Under the pieces are notes generated by a model. That model was not told the DNA's origin. It saw only the letters and a program-made list of their open reading frames with translations, and searched no databases. Below are positions 38,171-48,715 of a stretch of DNA of 48,715 bases, piece by piece (position 1 is the first letter of the stretch; each line of letters starts with the position of its first letter). The stretch spans positions 1 through 48,715 of the forward strand of contig JAKIUE010000004.1 in assembly GCA_021647715.1 (NCBI GenBank). The letters are read 5' to 3'. The position numbers were made by a program, and so were the translations under genes. This stretch comes from Sulfurovum sp. (GTDB taxonomy: Bacteria; Campylobacterota; Campylobacteria; Campylobacterales; Sulfurovaceae).

Positions 38171-39286
38171 TTAATCTCTATGATCTCGTAAAAGGGTTAA
38201 TATAGATATTAGTATTCCATAGAGGAAAGCAAGGATGATAAATATGGTAAGTATTTTCTTTGGTTTCTCTGGATATGTATAATTTTCTGCTAGTGTTGGG
38301 GTATTGATGATGAGTAGGTTTTTTATATTTTGATTTACTTCAGATCTTAGCTCTTCTAGCTTTTCTAGAGATTGCTTGTAAACTTCTTTGGAAAAGTCAA
38401 TATCATTTCTTAAAAGTTCAAAATCAAAAACAACTTGATTAAGTTCCTTTTTATCCATCCCTGTTCCTGCAATTTCTTTTTTCACTCGTTTGATTTCTTT
38501 TTTTAAGTTTTCAATAGTAGCTATGGCTATTTTTTGTGCACTTGAATTCTTTATCATATATTTTCCACCACTTTGGAACTCAACAGTTTTCTTTATAAGA
38601 TCACTCTCTAGGTTGGCAAGTATAGTACTTCGTGACTGTACATCTAAATTGGGGTCTATCGTATTATGAGCATTTTGGTACATTATCATTTTTTTGATAC
38701 TTTGAGTAAAGGATGCTTTACTCTCTTGTACCTGCTTTTTTAAAAAAGTTAATGCAACTTCTGCATTTTCACGTTCTAGTCTGTTTAGTGTTTCACTTGA
38801 GTATTTTATTATCTCCTTGACTATAGAACGTGATAGTAAATTGTCAGCATGAGCAAAACCGACTTTTAGTGCGGTAGAAGGAACATCGTAGGTGATAGTC
38901 AAATCTTTATTATATTGTGCTAAAAGATTTTCTTTATTTAGAGAATAAAAAGGCATAAGTGCGAGGGGAGAAAGTCTACGGATAATATCCATTTTCTCTC
39001 CTGCATAATACGAGGTAAGATTAAATTTTTTCTCTAAATGCGTAAACATGTCATCAGAGCGCATGTAAAGTTCAACAAGTTTTGAGTCTTGCATCACTGG
39101 GGAGCTTTGTGATAGCATATCAAACGCATTATTTGGAGTTTGTTTTTTAGAGAGATCTCTTATGGTGATAAGTGTATCTGATTGGTATCTTTCTGTTTCT
39201 AAGACAATAACAAAGTATGCAGCAAGAATAAATGCAAGAGTAAAAAATATTTTTAGCACGTTTGTTGTAGTTATTAATTTTTTCAT
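38171..39286 (-). CDS. kpsE: Capsule polysaccharide export inner-membrane protein KpsE-like (Wzz/PCP family)
   Basis: N- and C-terminal TM segments with coiled coil; 'NTPTLAENYTYPEKPKKILTIFIILAFLYGI'. Confidence 0.85.
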   Translation of the reverse strand: MKKLITTTNVLKIFFTLAFILAAYFVIVLETERYQSDTLITIRDLSKKQTPNNAFDMLSQSSPVMQDSKLVELYMRSDDMFTHLEKKFNLTSYYAGEKMDIIRRLSPLALMPFYSLNKENLLAQYNKDLTITYDVPSTALKVGFAHADNLLSRSIVKEIIKYSSETLNRLERENAEVALTFLKKQVQESKASFTQSIKKMIMYQNAHNTIDPNLDVQSRSTILANLESDLIKKTVEFQSGGKYMIKNSSAQKIAIATIENLKKEIKRVKKEIAGTGMDKKELNQVVFDFELLRNDIDFSKEVYKQSLEKLEELRSEVNQNIKNLLIINTPTLAENYTYPEKPKKILTIFIILAFLYGILISILTLLRDHRD

Positions 39287-39325
39287 GGTTAAAGAGATTC
39301 CTTTTTTGTGTTACTTATATGCATT

Positions 39326-39997
39326 TTATTTCTTTTTTTTGTTTATATTTTCATATTCTGATATGGCATCGTTTATGTCTTCATAATAGGAAATTTCCCC
39401 ATTATTAACGACAATACCAGCATCACATAATTCTTTTAATGTTTTCATATTGTGGCTAACTAAAAGTATACTACAAGTTTCGATTTTTTTCATAAGGGCT
39501 TCTTTGGATTTTTTTTTGAATCTTGAATCACCTACTGAAAGTGTTTCATCTATGAGAAGATAGTCAAAATCAAAAGCCATACTTAGTCCAAAGTTGAGTC
39601 TTGCTTTCATCCCAGAGGAATAAGTTTTTATGGGCATTTCAAAATAATTTCCAAGTTCAGAGAAATCACGTATTTCATTAATTATATCATTGATTTCTTG
39701 GTCATTTTTACCATAGAGCCTACAAACAAATTTAACATTTGATCTTCCTGTCATTTTACCTACAAAACCTCCAGAAAGACCTAGTGGCCAAGAAAAACTT
39801 TTATTTGAGAGTATCCTTCCTTTATTTGGAAACTCTATTTGTCCAAGCATTCGAACAAGTGTAGATTTACCTGCACCGTTTCTACCAAGAATCCCAATAT
39901 TTGTATTTTCAGGGAGAGTCATCGATACATCCTTCAGGATGTAGTTCTTGCCTTCTTTTGTTTGAAAATACTTTGTGACATTTTTAAGTATAATCAT
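39326..39997 (-). CDS. kpsT: Capsule export ABC transporter ATP-binding protein KpsT (start probably MIILKNV at 39997)
   Basis: Walker A 'GILGRNGAGKSTLVRMLG', 'SSGMKARLNFGLSMAFDFDYLLIDE'. Confidence 0.92.
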   Translation of the reverse strand: MIILKNVTKYFQTKEGKNYILKDVSMTLPENTNIGILGRNGAGKSTLVRMLGQIEFPNKGRILSNKSFSWPLGLSGGFVGKMTGRSNVKFVCRLYGKNDQEINDIINEIRDFSELGNYFEMPIKTYSSGMKARLNFGLSMAFDFDYLLIDETLSVGDSRFKKKSKEALMKKIETCSILLVSHNMKTLKELCDAGIVVNNGEISYYEDINDAISEYENINKKKK

Positions 39998-40773
39998 AGG
40001 GATATAATTCTTTTTTCTAATTTTATATAATACCACAATCCTGCAAAGAGTAGAGATGTTGTCCATAGTATCATATATGTATAGTCAACTGGGCTACTAT
40101 CTATTACTTGGAAGTAAGCACTATGAATGAAAACTATAAAGTGGGTCAGAGGATTGTATAGCAGAATGGCTTGAACTTCTTCAGAAAGCATATCAAGTGA
40201 GTAAAAAATTGCAGAACCAAACATAAGGGCATTCATAAGGAATTTTACAATTGTTTTTACACTATTTATAAAGGTATTGGCTACGGATAAACACAGAGAC
40301 AGAGAAAAAGAAAATACTATAAGAAAAAGAAACCCAAAAGCCACTAAGTTAAAGTTTCCTACATTCATATCATATTCAAAGTAATAGCCAATAAATAAAA
40401 ACATTAAAATAATAATGGATGTAATGAATATTTCAACCAAAACCCTAGCAATTATTGTGTCTATGGGTTTTACTTGTTTATAGATGAAAAGACCTCTATT
40501 CGCACTGAAAGATCCTATAGACTTTGTTACAATATTTCTGAACATATTGAAGGCAGTAAAGTTTAATGCTAAAAATACAGCATATTCAAAGTTACTAGCC
40601 CTGTCTCCAAATAAAAATATTTTCAGTAATATAAAAAGTAACACTTGGAAAAAAGGTTCAAAAAAAGTCCAGAATAACCCAAGTCTGCTAGAAGAAAACC
40701 GCATATTTAACTCTCTTAAGAAGAGTGCTTTTTGCACAACATAAAATATATCTAGATAATGTCTTCTTTGCAA
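39994..40773 (-). CDS. kpsM: Capsule export ABC transporter permease KpsM
   Basis: ABC-2 type permease 'RELNMRFSSSRLGLFWTFFEPFFQVLLFILL'; overlaps kpsT start. Confidence 0.92.
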   Translation of the reverse strand: MQRRHYLDIFYVVQKALFLRELNMRFSSSRLGLFWTFFEPFFQVLLFILLKIFLFGDRASNFEYAVFLALNFTAFNMFRNIVTKSIGSFSANRGLFIYKQVKPIDTIIARVLVEIFITSIIILMFLFIGYYFEYDMNVGNFNLVAFGFLFLIVFSFSLSLCLSVANTFINSVKTIVKFLMNALMFGSAIFYSLDMLSEEVQAILLYNPLTHFIVFIHSAYFQVIDSSPVDYTYMILWTTSLLFAGLWYYIKLEKRIISL

Positions 40774-40871
40774 ATTCAGCCTTTTATAATAATGGTAAAT
40801 ACTCTTCTTATGGAAAGTAAGACAAAAAGTATATCATAGATATGATTATAAATCGTGGCTATATATTATGG

Positions 40872-41846
40872 CTATATTGGTAACACACGAATCTTCTTAC
40901 TTAGTTTCTCTTGTAAGGTATTGTCTATAGCATAGAGTGTGCCTGTACTTGAACTTTCACAACCAGAACATGCACCTAAATAACGAATGTAGATGTCTAT
41001 GTGTTCACCATTTTCTTTGATGTCTAAAATTTCCATATCTCCACCATCTCTGATGAGCATTTGTCTGATGTGTTTGTCTATCACGGCATCGACTGCCTTG
41101 ATGCGCTGCACAATGGTCATATCTTCAAAGTTTATGTCACTAGAAGTATCATTACCTAGACTAGCTTTACTCGCTAGTTTTTCTTTTTCATAGTCATCTA
41201 AAAGGTCTACTAGGTAGATATCTTTCTCTTCATGGCCCCCAGGCTTGATACAGGACTTACAAAAACCACCTGCTTTGGTGTAGTCTGTGATTTGTTCTAC
41301 AGTGGTTAGATCATTTAATCGTATGACTTCTTTTAGTGTATCGAGGGTAACACGGGCACATTCACAGATGATAACCTCTTCTTCAAAGCTTTCCATATCT
41401 ACCCCTTTATAGAGTGCAGCTGCTTTTTTGATGACATCATATGCCATGACTGAACAGTGCATTTTTTGCGGGGGTACAGAGGGAACATCAGGGGTGTCAC
41501 GCATAGCAAGTTCTACATCGATGTTTGTAATCTTTACTGCTTCATCGACTTTTTTGTCTTTACAGAGTTCAGCCATGGTGTCTGAACTTGCTATGGCTGT
41601 ACCACACCCAAAACTTTTAAATTTTGAAGAGAGAATTTTGTCTGTGTCAGGGTCAACCGCCCAGTAAAGACGTACGGCATCTCCACAGCTCTCTGCCCCG
41701 AAGTCTGCAACGATGAGTTGTGCACCCATCTCTTTGGCTTGTTCTTCAGTGATTTCTCCCATGTTTTGGGGGTTGTTCATAAGGTCTGTTACTTTTTGGC
41801 TGTACTCATCCCAGATGGTACCACCTACTAAACTGTCTATTCCCAT
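40872..41846 (-). CDS. nifU: Fe-S cluster assembly scaffold NifU
   Basis: 'IVADFGAESCGDAVRLYWAVD…FKSFGCGTAIASSD', BFD-like 'CECARVTLDTLKEVIR…GGFCKSCIKPGGH', C-terminal NifU 'GACSGCESSSTGTLYAIDN'. Confidence 0.92.
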   Translation of the reverse strand: MGIDSLVGGTIWDEYSQKVTDLMNNPQNMGEITEEQAKEMGAQLIVADFGAESCGDAVRLYWAVDPDTDKILSSKFKSFGCGTAIASSDTMAELCKDKKVDEAVKITNIDVELAMRDTPDVPSVPPQKMHCSVMAYDVIKKAAALYKGVDMESFEEEVIICECARVTLDTLKEVIRLNDLTTVEQITDYTKAGGFCKSCIKPGGHEEKDIYLVDLLDDYEKEKLASKASLGNDTSSDINFEDMTIVQRIKAVDAVIDKHIRQMLIRDGGDMEILDIKENGEHIDIYIRYLGACSGCESSSTGTLYAIDNTLQEKLSKKIRVLPI

Positions 41847-41946
41847 GTTTTTCCTTTATCTTTATGCTAATTTAAAAAGGAACAAAGTCCCTTTTTACGC
41901 GTTGTCCTCAGCGGACAGCTCACAGTGCTAGTACTGTCATGTTCTC

Positions 41947-43263
<1,317 letters not shown>

Positions 43264-43360
43264 TCAGAATTTTATTATTGGCGGTTATTTTAATTAAGAC
43301 TTATTTAGTCCTATTAGGGATTTATCATACGCTAATAGGCTTAATATAAGATGAGACAGT

Positions 43361-43939
43361 TTAAAAATTAGAAGGTGTGGGCGAGTTTATAAGACTATAA
43401 AATTCATTTCTTGTGCGTTCATCACTTTTAAAAAGTCCTCGAAGGGCAGAGCTTACAGTAGTAGAGTTAATCTTCTGTACCCCTCTCATCTCCATACACA
43501 TATGACGCGCATGTACTACAACAGCTACACCTTTGGGTTTAATCGTCCCTAAAATGGCATCAGCTATTTGTTCTGTCATTTGTTCTTGTATCTGTAAACG
43601 TCTTGCATAGACATTGACAATACGAGGAATTTTGGAAAGTCCCACTACTTTGCCATCTGGTATGTACGCGACATGAGCACGTCCAATGATAGGCAACATG
43701 TGGTGTTCACATATAGAGTAAAATTCGATATCACGTACCAGTACCATTTCGTCATTACTGGTACTAAAGAGTGCTTGGTTGAGTATCTCTTGAGGGTCTT
43801 GGTCATACCCCTCGGTGAGAAATTTTAGGGCTTTGGCTACACGGCTAGGGGTTTTGAGTAATCCCTCACGCTTAGGGTTTTCACCTAGAAGCTCTAGTAC
43901 TTTAGTGACGGCTTGTTCAAATTCTTCATCTTTTGTCAT
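43361..43939 (-). CDS. folE: GTP cyclohydrolase I
   Basis: '[54 protein letters not shown]' type sequence ([16 protein letters not shown]…). Confidence 0.95.
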   Translation of the reverse strand: MTKDEEFEQAVTKVLELLGENPKREGLLKTPSRVAKALKFLTEGYDQDPQEILNQALFSTSNDEMVLVRDIEFYSICEHHMLPIIGRAHVAYIPDGKVVGLSKIPRIVNVYARRLQIQEQMTEQIADAILGTIKPKGVAVVVHARHMCMEMRGVQKINSTTVSSALRGLFKSDERTRNEFYSLINSPTPSNF

Positions 43940-43958
43940 GGTTAAACCTAATAGTAAA

Positions 43959-44936
43959 TTATCTCATTGTATCTAAATACAATTTAACAATCTTTTCATC
44001 CACTTTAGATATAGCTAGTTTTTGTATGTCAGAGGTAGAAAAATAGTGTGCTTGCTCTTTGTCCAACTCATCATAAATATAGACTTTACAGATGAGTTTA
44101 AAATGTGTGTATGCATGTGTCACTTCTCCTATGTACTCTGAAGCACAAAGGGGTACTTCAGTAGCTTCAAAACCCCAAAGAGCATGTAAAAATTTACCTG
44201 TTCTTTGGGTTAGAGAAAGTTTGTTATTATAAACTGAAATTATGATATTCTCTTCACGTGTAGGGACAATACGTTTTTTCTTTGTAGGGTAGAGGGTAGG
44301 GGCATTTTTTCCTTTACAGATATCATATAAAGGACAGACTTTGCATTGTGGGTTTTTTGGTGTGCAAATTGTAGCACCTATGTCCATCATCGCTTGGTTG
44401 TAGTCAAAGGGGTTGATTTTATCTACCATGTTATAAGCAATATCCCATAGTGATTTATCTGTAGGGGTTTTAAGTTTATGGACACGACAGAGTATACGTT
44501 TGACATTGGCTTCCATGATGGGTACAGGTTTCTTATAGGCAAAGGTAGCAACTGCATGAGCCGTATTTTTACCAATTCCAGGAAATTTGATAAGCTCATC
44601 AATATTTGATGGCAATGTAGGGGCAGACCCATGTGTCTGCCTTTGAACGACCAGCATACCAGCCGTCTTATGTAAATTCTTAGCCCGATTATAGTACCCA
44701 AGCCCTTCCCACATCTTCAATACATCATCTAAAGGTGACTTTCCTAAAGCTTCTAACGTTGGGAATTTTTTTAAAAAAGGAAAATAGTATCGTTCAAGTA
44801 CAGTTTTAACTTGTGTTTGTTGAAGCATGACTTCAGAAAGGTAGATGTGGTAAGGGTCTGTAGTCGTACGCCATGGAAGATCAAGTCTTCCATAGGTTTT
44901 GTACCAGTCTTGGATGTTTTTATGCACTTTTTTCAT
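43959..44936 (-). CDS. mutY: A/G-specific adenine glycosylase MutY
   Basis: '[28 protein letters not shown]', '[12 protein letters not shown]', Fe-S '[17 protein letters not shown]'. Confidence 0.94.
   Translation of the reverse strand: MKKVHKNIQDWYKTYGRLDLPWRTTTDPYHIYLSEVMLQQTQVKTVLERYYFPFLKKFPTLEALGKSPLDDVLKMWEGLGYYNRAKNLHKTAGMLVVQRQTHGSAPTLPSNIDELIKFPGIGKNTAHAVATFAYKKPVPIMEANVKRILCRVHKLKTPTDKSLWDIAYNMVDKINPFDYNQAMMDIGATICTPKNPQCKVCPLYDICKGKNAPTLYPTKKKRIVPTREENIIISVYNNKLSLTQRTGKFLHALWGFEATEVPLCASEYIGEVTHAYTHFKLICKVYIYDELDKEQAHYFSTSDIQKLAISKVDEKIVKLYLDTMR
44622..44641. repeat. 20-bp near-perfect palindrome inside mutY coding sequence
   Basis: GGCAGACcCATGtGTCTGCC, one mismatched pair; encodes 'RQTHGSA' in MutY. 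Confidence 0.75.
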
Positions 44937-45026
44937 GTATGGAAGTATAACAATATTTAACCTATATTAGTTTCTTATCGTTTTTTAGATAAAATCACGG
45001 CATTATATTAACCTAAAAGGATTGTA

Positions 45027-46316
45027 GTGAAAGTTACAGTAAAGAAAATAGATGATGCAAATGTGGTTGTAAGTGGTACGCTTGATGCTAAAGCAATAGA
45101 ACAAAATATAGATAAGTTAGCCATTCAAGCAGGTAAAGATCTTAAAGTAGATGGCTTTAGACAGGGTAAAGTACCTGCACATGTAGTTAAAAAACTTCAT
45201 GGTGAGAAGTTAGAGCAAGATGCTGAGGGTGAAGCAGTAAGAGAGCTCATAGATGAAGGCCTTAAAGAAGCTAAAATTAAACCTGAAGATATGATAGGAC
45301 AACCTGCATTTAAGAAGTATGAAAAAACAGACAAAGGCATAGAAGTTGAGGTAGAGATATCTAAAAGACCTGAGATAGATTTAAAAGGTTATATGGATGT
45401 TGTGCCAAAATATACAAAACCAAAAGCAGCAAAAAAAGACTTAGATGCCAAAATGAAAGAGTTTGCAGAGCAACAAGCACCTTATGAAAAAATAGCACGT
45501 AAACGTGCAGTTAAAGATGGCGACATGACAGTGATCGACTTTGAAGGGTTCATTGCAGATGTGGCTTTTGAAGGTGGTAGTGCAGAGAAGTTTAATCTCA
45601 AAATTGGTTCTGGTTCATTTATCCCTGGTTTTGAAGAGCAAATCATCGGTATGAAGTATGAAGAAGAAAAAGAAGTAACAGTTACTTTTCCTAAAGAATA
45701 TGGTTCAGAAGACTTAGCAGGAAAAGAAGCAACATTTAAAGTAAAACTTCATGAAATACAAGAACAAAAAGCAGCAGATTTAGACGATGCTTTTGCACAA
45801 AAAGTATTAAGCGATGAAAAGGCAACGTTAGATACGTTAAAGAAAAAACTTGAAGACCAAATCACTTCTGAGTCACTTTCTAAGCTTTATAACGATGAGC
45901 TTAAGCCACAAATGGTAGAAGCATTGGTGAAAAAGTTTGATTTTGCTTTACCAAATAACATAGTAGACCAAGAAGTAGATGCAAAAGTAAATGCAAAAGC
46001 ACAAGAAATGGATGAAAAAGAGCTTGAAACATACAAAACAGACAGCAAAAAACTTGACAAGCTTAGAGACTCTGTGAGAGATGAGGCAAGAGACTCAGTT
46101 AAAGCAACATTTATCGTAGATGCGTTAGCTAAAGAAGAGAAAATAGAAGTAGATGACCAAGAAGTCATGTCTGCACTCTATTATCAAGCGATGATGTCAG
46201 GTCAAAATGCAGAAGAACTTGTAAAGTATTACCAAGAGAACAACCTAATGCCAGCGGCAAAAATGGGGCTCATGGAAGACAAACTTTTTGGAAAAATGTT
46301 AGGTTTTGACAAGTAA
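45027..46316 (+). CDS. tig: Trigger factor
   Basis: 'VDGFRQGKVPAHVVKKLHG', FKBP-type 'VIDFEGFIADVAFEGGSAEKFNLKIGSGSFIPGFEEQIIGMK'. Confidence 0.95.
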   Translation: MKVTVKKIDDANVVVSGTLDAKAIEQNIDKLAIQAGKDLKVDGFRQGKVPAHVVKKLHGEKLEQDAEGEAVRELIDEGLKEAKIKPEDMIGQPAFKKYEKTDKGIEVEVEISKRPEIDLKGYMDVVPKYTKPKAAKKDLDAKMKEFAEQQAPYEKIARKRAVKDGDMTVIDFEGFIADVAFEGGSAEKFNLKIGSGSFIPGFEEQIIGMKYEEEKEVTVTFPKEYGSEDLAGKEATFKVKLHEIQEQKAADLDDAFAQKVLSDEKATLDTLKKKLEDQITSESLSKLYNDELKPQMVEALVKKFDFALPNNIVDQEVDAKVNAKAQEMDEKELETYKTDSKKLDKLRDSVRDEARDSVKATFIVDALAKEEKIEVDDQEVMSALYYQAMMSGQNAEELVKYYQENNLMPAAKMGLMEDKLFGKMLGFDK

Positions 46317-46320
46317 AATG

Positions 46321-46358
46321 AGGTGCGTTTTTAACGCATCTTGATGGTTAACCATTTT
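46321..46358 (+). terminator. Hairpin(s) after tig, possible terminator
   Basis: AGGTGCGTT TTT AACGCATCT stem then ATGGTTAACCAT palindrome followed by TTTT. Confidence 0.5.
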
Positions 46359-46425
46359 AATGTATATTTGAACAGATTTTAAATCTATTTAACTATATAT
46401 TAACTATTTATGAAAAAGGCAGATT

Positions 46426-47013
46426 ATGAGTTACATTCCGTACGTTGTAGAACAGACAGGTAGAGGCGAGAGATCTTACGATATTTATTCACGATTATTA
46501 AAAGACCGTATCATTATGTTAAGTGGTGAGGTTAATGACCAAGTGGCATCTACTATTGTGGCACAACTTCTTTTTCTTGAAGCACAAGATCCAGATAAAG
46601 ATATCTATTTTTATATCAACTCTCCAGGAGGGGTGATAACCTCTGGGCTTTCTATGTATGACACCATGAACTATATCAAGCCAGACATTGTGACTATCTG
46701 TATGGGACAGGCAGCCTCTATGGGCGCATTTTTACTTTCTTCTGGAGCACCAGGTAAGCGTTATGCATTACCCAATGCACGTATTATGATTCACCAACCT
46801 TCTGGTGGGGCACAAGGACAATCAACAGATATACAGATACAGGCTGAAGAGATACAAAGACTTAAAGATTCACTTAATGAAATTATGGCTAAAAACTGTG
46901 GTAAAAAAGCCAAACAGCTAGAGAAAGATACAGAGCGTGACAACTTTATGTCTTCAAAAGAAGCAGTTGAATATGGCTTGATTGATAAAGTACTTACTAA
47001 AAGTTTTACATAG
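46426..47013 (+). CDS. clpP: ATP-dependent Clp protease proteolytic subunit
   Basis: '[44 protein letters not shown]…[10 protein letters not shown]'. Confidence 0.97.
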   Translation: MSYIPYVVEQTGRGERSYDIYSRLLKDRIIMLSGEVNDQVASTIVAQLLFLEAQDPDKDIYFYINSPGGVITSGLSMYDTMNYIKPDIVTICMGQAASMGAFLLSSGAPGKRYALPNARIMIHQPSGGAQGQSTDIQIQAEEIQRLKDSLNEIMAKNCGKKAKQLEKDTERDNFMSSKEAVEYGLIDKVLTKSFT

Positions 47014-47021
47014 AGCACTTC

Positions 47022-47552
47022 ATGGTTAGAGAAATTCTAGTATACCCAGATAAAAGGCTTAAACTTATTTCCAAAGAAGTAGAGTCTTTTGATGGAGAAC
47101 TTCATGCACTACTTGACGATATGTATGATAGTATGCGTGCTAAAAATGGTGTAGGATTAGCAGCTATCCAAGTAGGAGTTGACTTAAGAATCCTCATCAT
47201 CAATATACCTTTAGAAGTAGAAGAGGGTGGGCATGACCAGCCTAAAGAAAATACTTTAGAACTGATAAACCCTATTATTGTGGAAGCAGATGGTGTTGAG
47301 GTATTTCAAGAGGGATGCCTATCAGTACCAGGTTTTTATGAAGATATTGAACGTGCCAAACATGTTAAAGTAGAATATCTTGATAGAAATGGAAAAAAAC
47401 AAATCATAGAAAATGATGATTTCTTAGCCATAGCCATACAACATGAAATGGACCATTTAGAAGGAAAAGTATTTATAGAAAAACTCTCTTTTACTAAAAG
47501 AAAAAAGTTTGAGAAAGAGTGGAAGAGAAAGATAAAAGAGGGAAAAATATAG
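47022..47552 (+). CDS. def: Peptide deformylase
   Basis: 'NGVGLAAIQVG', 'EGCLSVPG', 'QHEMDHLEG'. Confidence 0.97.
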   Translation: MVREILVYPDKRLKLISKEVESFDGELHALLDDMYDSMRAKNGVGLAAIQVGVDLRILIINIPLEVEEGGHDQPKENTLELINPIIVEADGVEVFQEGCLSVPGFYEDIERAKHVKVEYLDRNGKKQIIENDDFLAIAIQHEMDHLEGKVFIEKLSFTKRKKFEKEWKRKIKEGKI

Positions 47553-47625
47553 TCCCTAGTTTTCATAAATATGACAATATGACATATTTTTAACCTTTCC
47601 CCCTATATTATGCCATCATGTTACC

Positions 47626-48715
47626 ATGAATTCAAAAGTAGATAGTGGTACACCACCTAACGAAGATGATAAAAAAGTACATGCGAGTAAAGTAAAACAA
47701 AAGGCTAAAAAAGAGTCTATTGTTAACAGACTTTTCTGTGCTACGCTTGAGGGTGTAACTGCCAAGATTGTAGAAGTAGAAGCTACTTTTACTAAAGGTT
47801 TGCCAGGTTTTACGGTAGTGGGATTGGCTTCTACAGATATACAAGAGGCTAAGGAAAGAGTGAAATCTGCACTACTTACCAATGGATTTGTCTTTCCTCC
47901 TCTTAAAATAACCATAGGGCTTAGCCCCTCAGAAATCAAGAAAAACGGTAGTCAATTTGATCTCTCTTTAGCACTACTTATAGCACTCAATAAAAAGAGT
48001 TTTGAGGAAGAGGGGCTTTTTGTATTTGGTGAACTTGGGCTTGATGGACGGGTGAAGAGTTCTTCTATGTTGTTCCCCATTATTTTGTCACTAAAAGAGC
48101 AAGGTATTATCAAAAGAGCCATTGTGCCTAAAGAGGCTATAGGGTATTTGAGTTATATCTCTGGGGTTGACTTTATCGCAGTAGAGACTTTGAATGAAGC
48201 TATACTTCTATTGGGTAAAGGTGAGTTTTCTGCAAATGTAGAGAAGTTTGACTATGATGCAAAGTCTTTTGAGCTAGAGGGCACTAGGTATTATTATGAA
48301 GAGAAGTATATGAGTGACTTTTCTGATGTTAAAGGACAAATGGTAGCCAAACGTGCAGCACTTATAGCAGCATCAGGGATGCATAATCTTTTTATGGAGG
48401 GCAATCCAGGCTGTGGTAAGAGCATGATAGCCAAACGGCTTAAATATATTTTACCACCAGTGCAAGAAGAGGAATTACTTACTATAGCCAAACATCAATT
48501 TCTTGATGGACAAATACCTGACTTTAAACCACAAAGACCATCACGATCTCCACATCATACTGCTACATCTGCTTCTATCTTTGGTGGGGGAAGCGGGCAA
48601 GCAAAAATTGGAGAGGTTGCTTTGGCAAACAAAGGTATACTTTTTTTCGACGAAATACCACATTTTTCAAAGCAGGTTTTAGAAGCTATGCGTGAACCTT
48701 TGTCAGATAAAAAGG
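47626..48715 (+). CDS. YifB/ComM family Mg-chelatase-like ATPase (5' part, runs off window end)
   Basis: ATG 47626; 'ATLEGVTAKIVEVEATFTKGLPGFTVVGLASTDIQEAKERVKSALLTNGF…IGLSPSEIKKNGSQFDLSLAL', Walker A 'EGNPGCGKSMIAKRL'. Confidence 0.92.
   Translation, partial: MNSKVDSGTPPNEDDKKVHASKVKQKAKKESIVNRLFCATLEGVTAKIVEVEATFTKGLPGFTVVGLASTDIQEAKERVKSALLTNGFVFPPLKITIGLSPSEIKKNGSQFDLSLALLIALNKKSFEEEGLFVFGELGLDGRVKSSSMLFPIILSLKEQGIIKRAIVPKEAIGYLSYISGVDFIAVETLNEAILLLGKGEFSANVEKFDYDAKSFELEGTRYYYEEKYMSDFSDVKGQMVAKRAALIAASGMHNLFMEGNPGCGKSMIAKRLKYILPPVQEEELLTIAKHQFLDGQIPDFKPQRPSRSPHHTATSASIFGGGSGQAKIGEVALANKGILFFDEIPHFSKQVLEAMREPLSDKK

Noticed and set aside
44423-44701. Minus-strand 92-aa alternative frame inside mutY
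   Set aside because: Overlaps the well-supported mutY frame; no recognised domain.

Overview
The window is a low-GC bacterial chromosome segment. Gene content and style suggest Campylobacterota, possibly near Sulfurovum/Sulfurimonas, but this is inferred and was not searched. Housekeeping genes include typA, dgt, thyX, ruvC, dnaA-dnaN (with a candidate bipartite oriC), pyrG, recJ, nifU/nifS, folE, mutY, tig, clpP, def and a partial yifB/comM. Two accessory regions stand out. (1) A complete diversity-generating retroelement (DGR) lies at about 5167-8510 on the minus strand: target lipoprotein with a C-terminal variable repeat (VR), then template repeat (TR), then reverse transcriptase, then Avd. 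I aligned TR (6775-6962) with VR (7183-7370) base by base. All 20 mismatches in 188 bp fall on adenines of the TR sense strand, and none fall on the other 141 positions. The target also has a (CT)9 microsatellite over its likely promoter spacer, which would be a possible second diversification layer. (2) A capsule locus at about 19.1-40.8 kb combines teichoic-acid-like genes with Kps (group 2/3) capsule export genes. The teichoic-acid-like genes are tagD, a TagB/TagF-like transferase, two TPR-TagF-GT4 fusion proteins, a GDPD, a DUF1796-discoidin-LicD-like fusion and an XcbB/CpsF-like protein. The Kps genes are kpsS, kpsC, kpsE, kpsT and kpsM. The locus also carries a 687-bp near-identical intragenic duplication and a galE with an in-frame amber codon.
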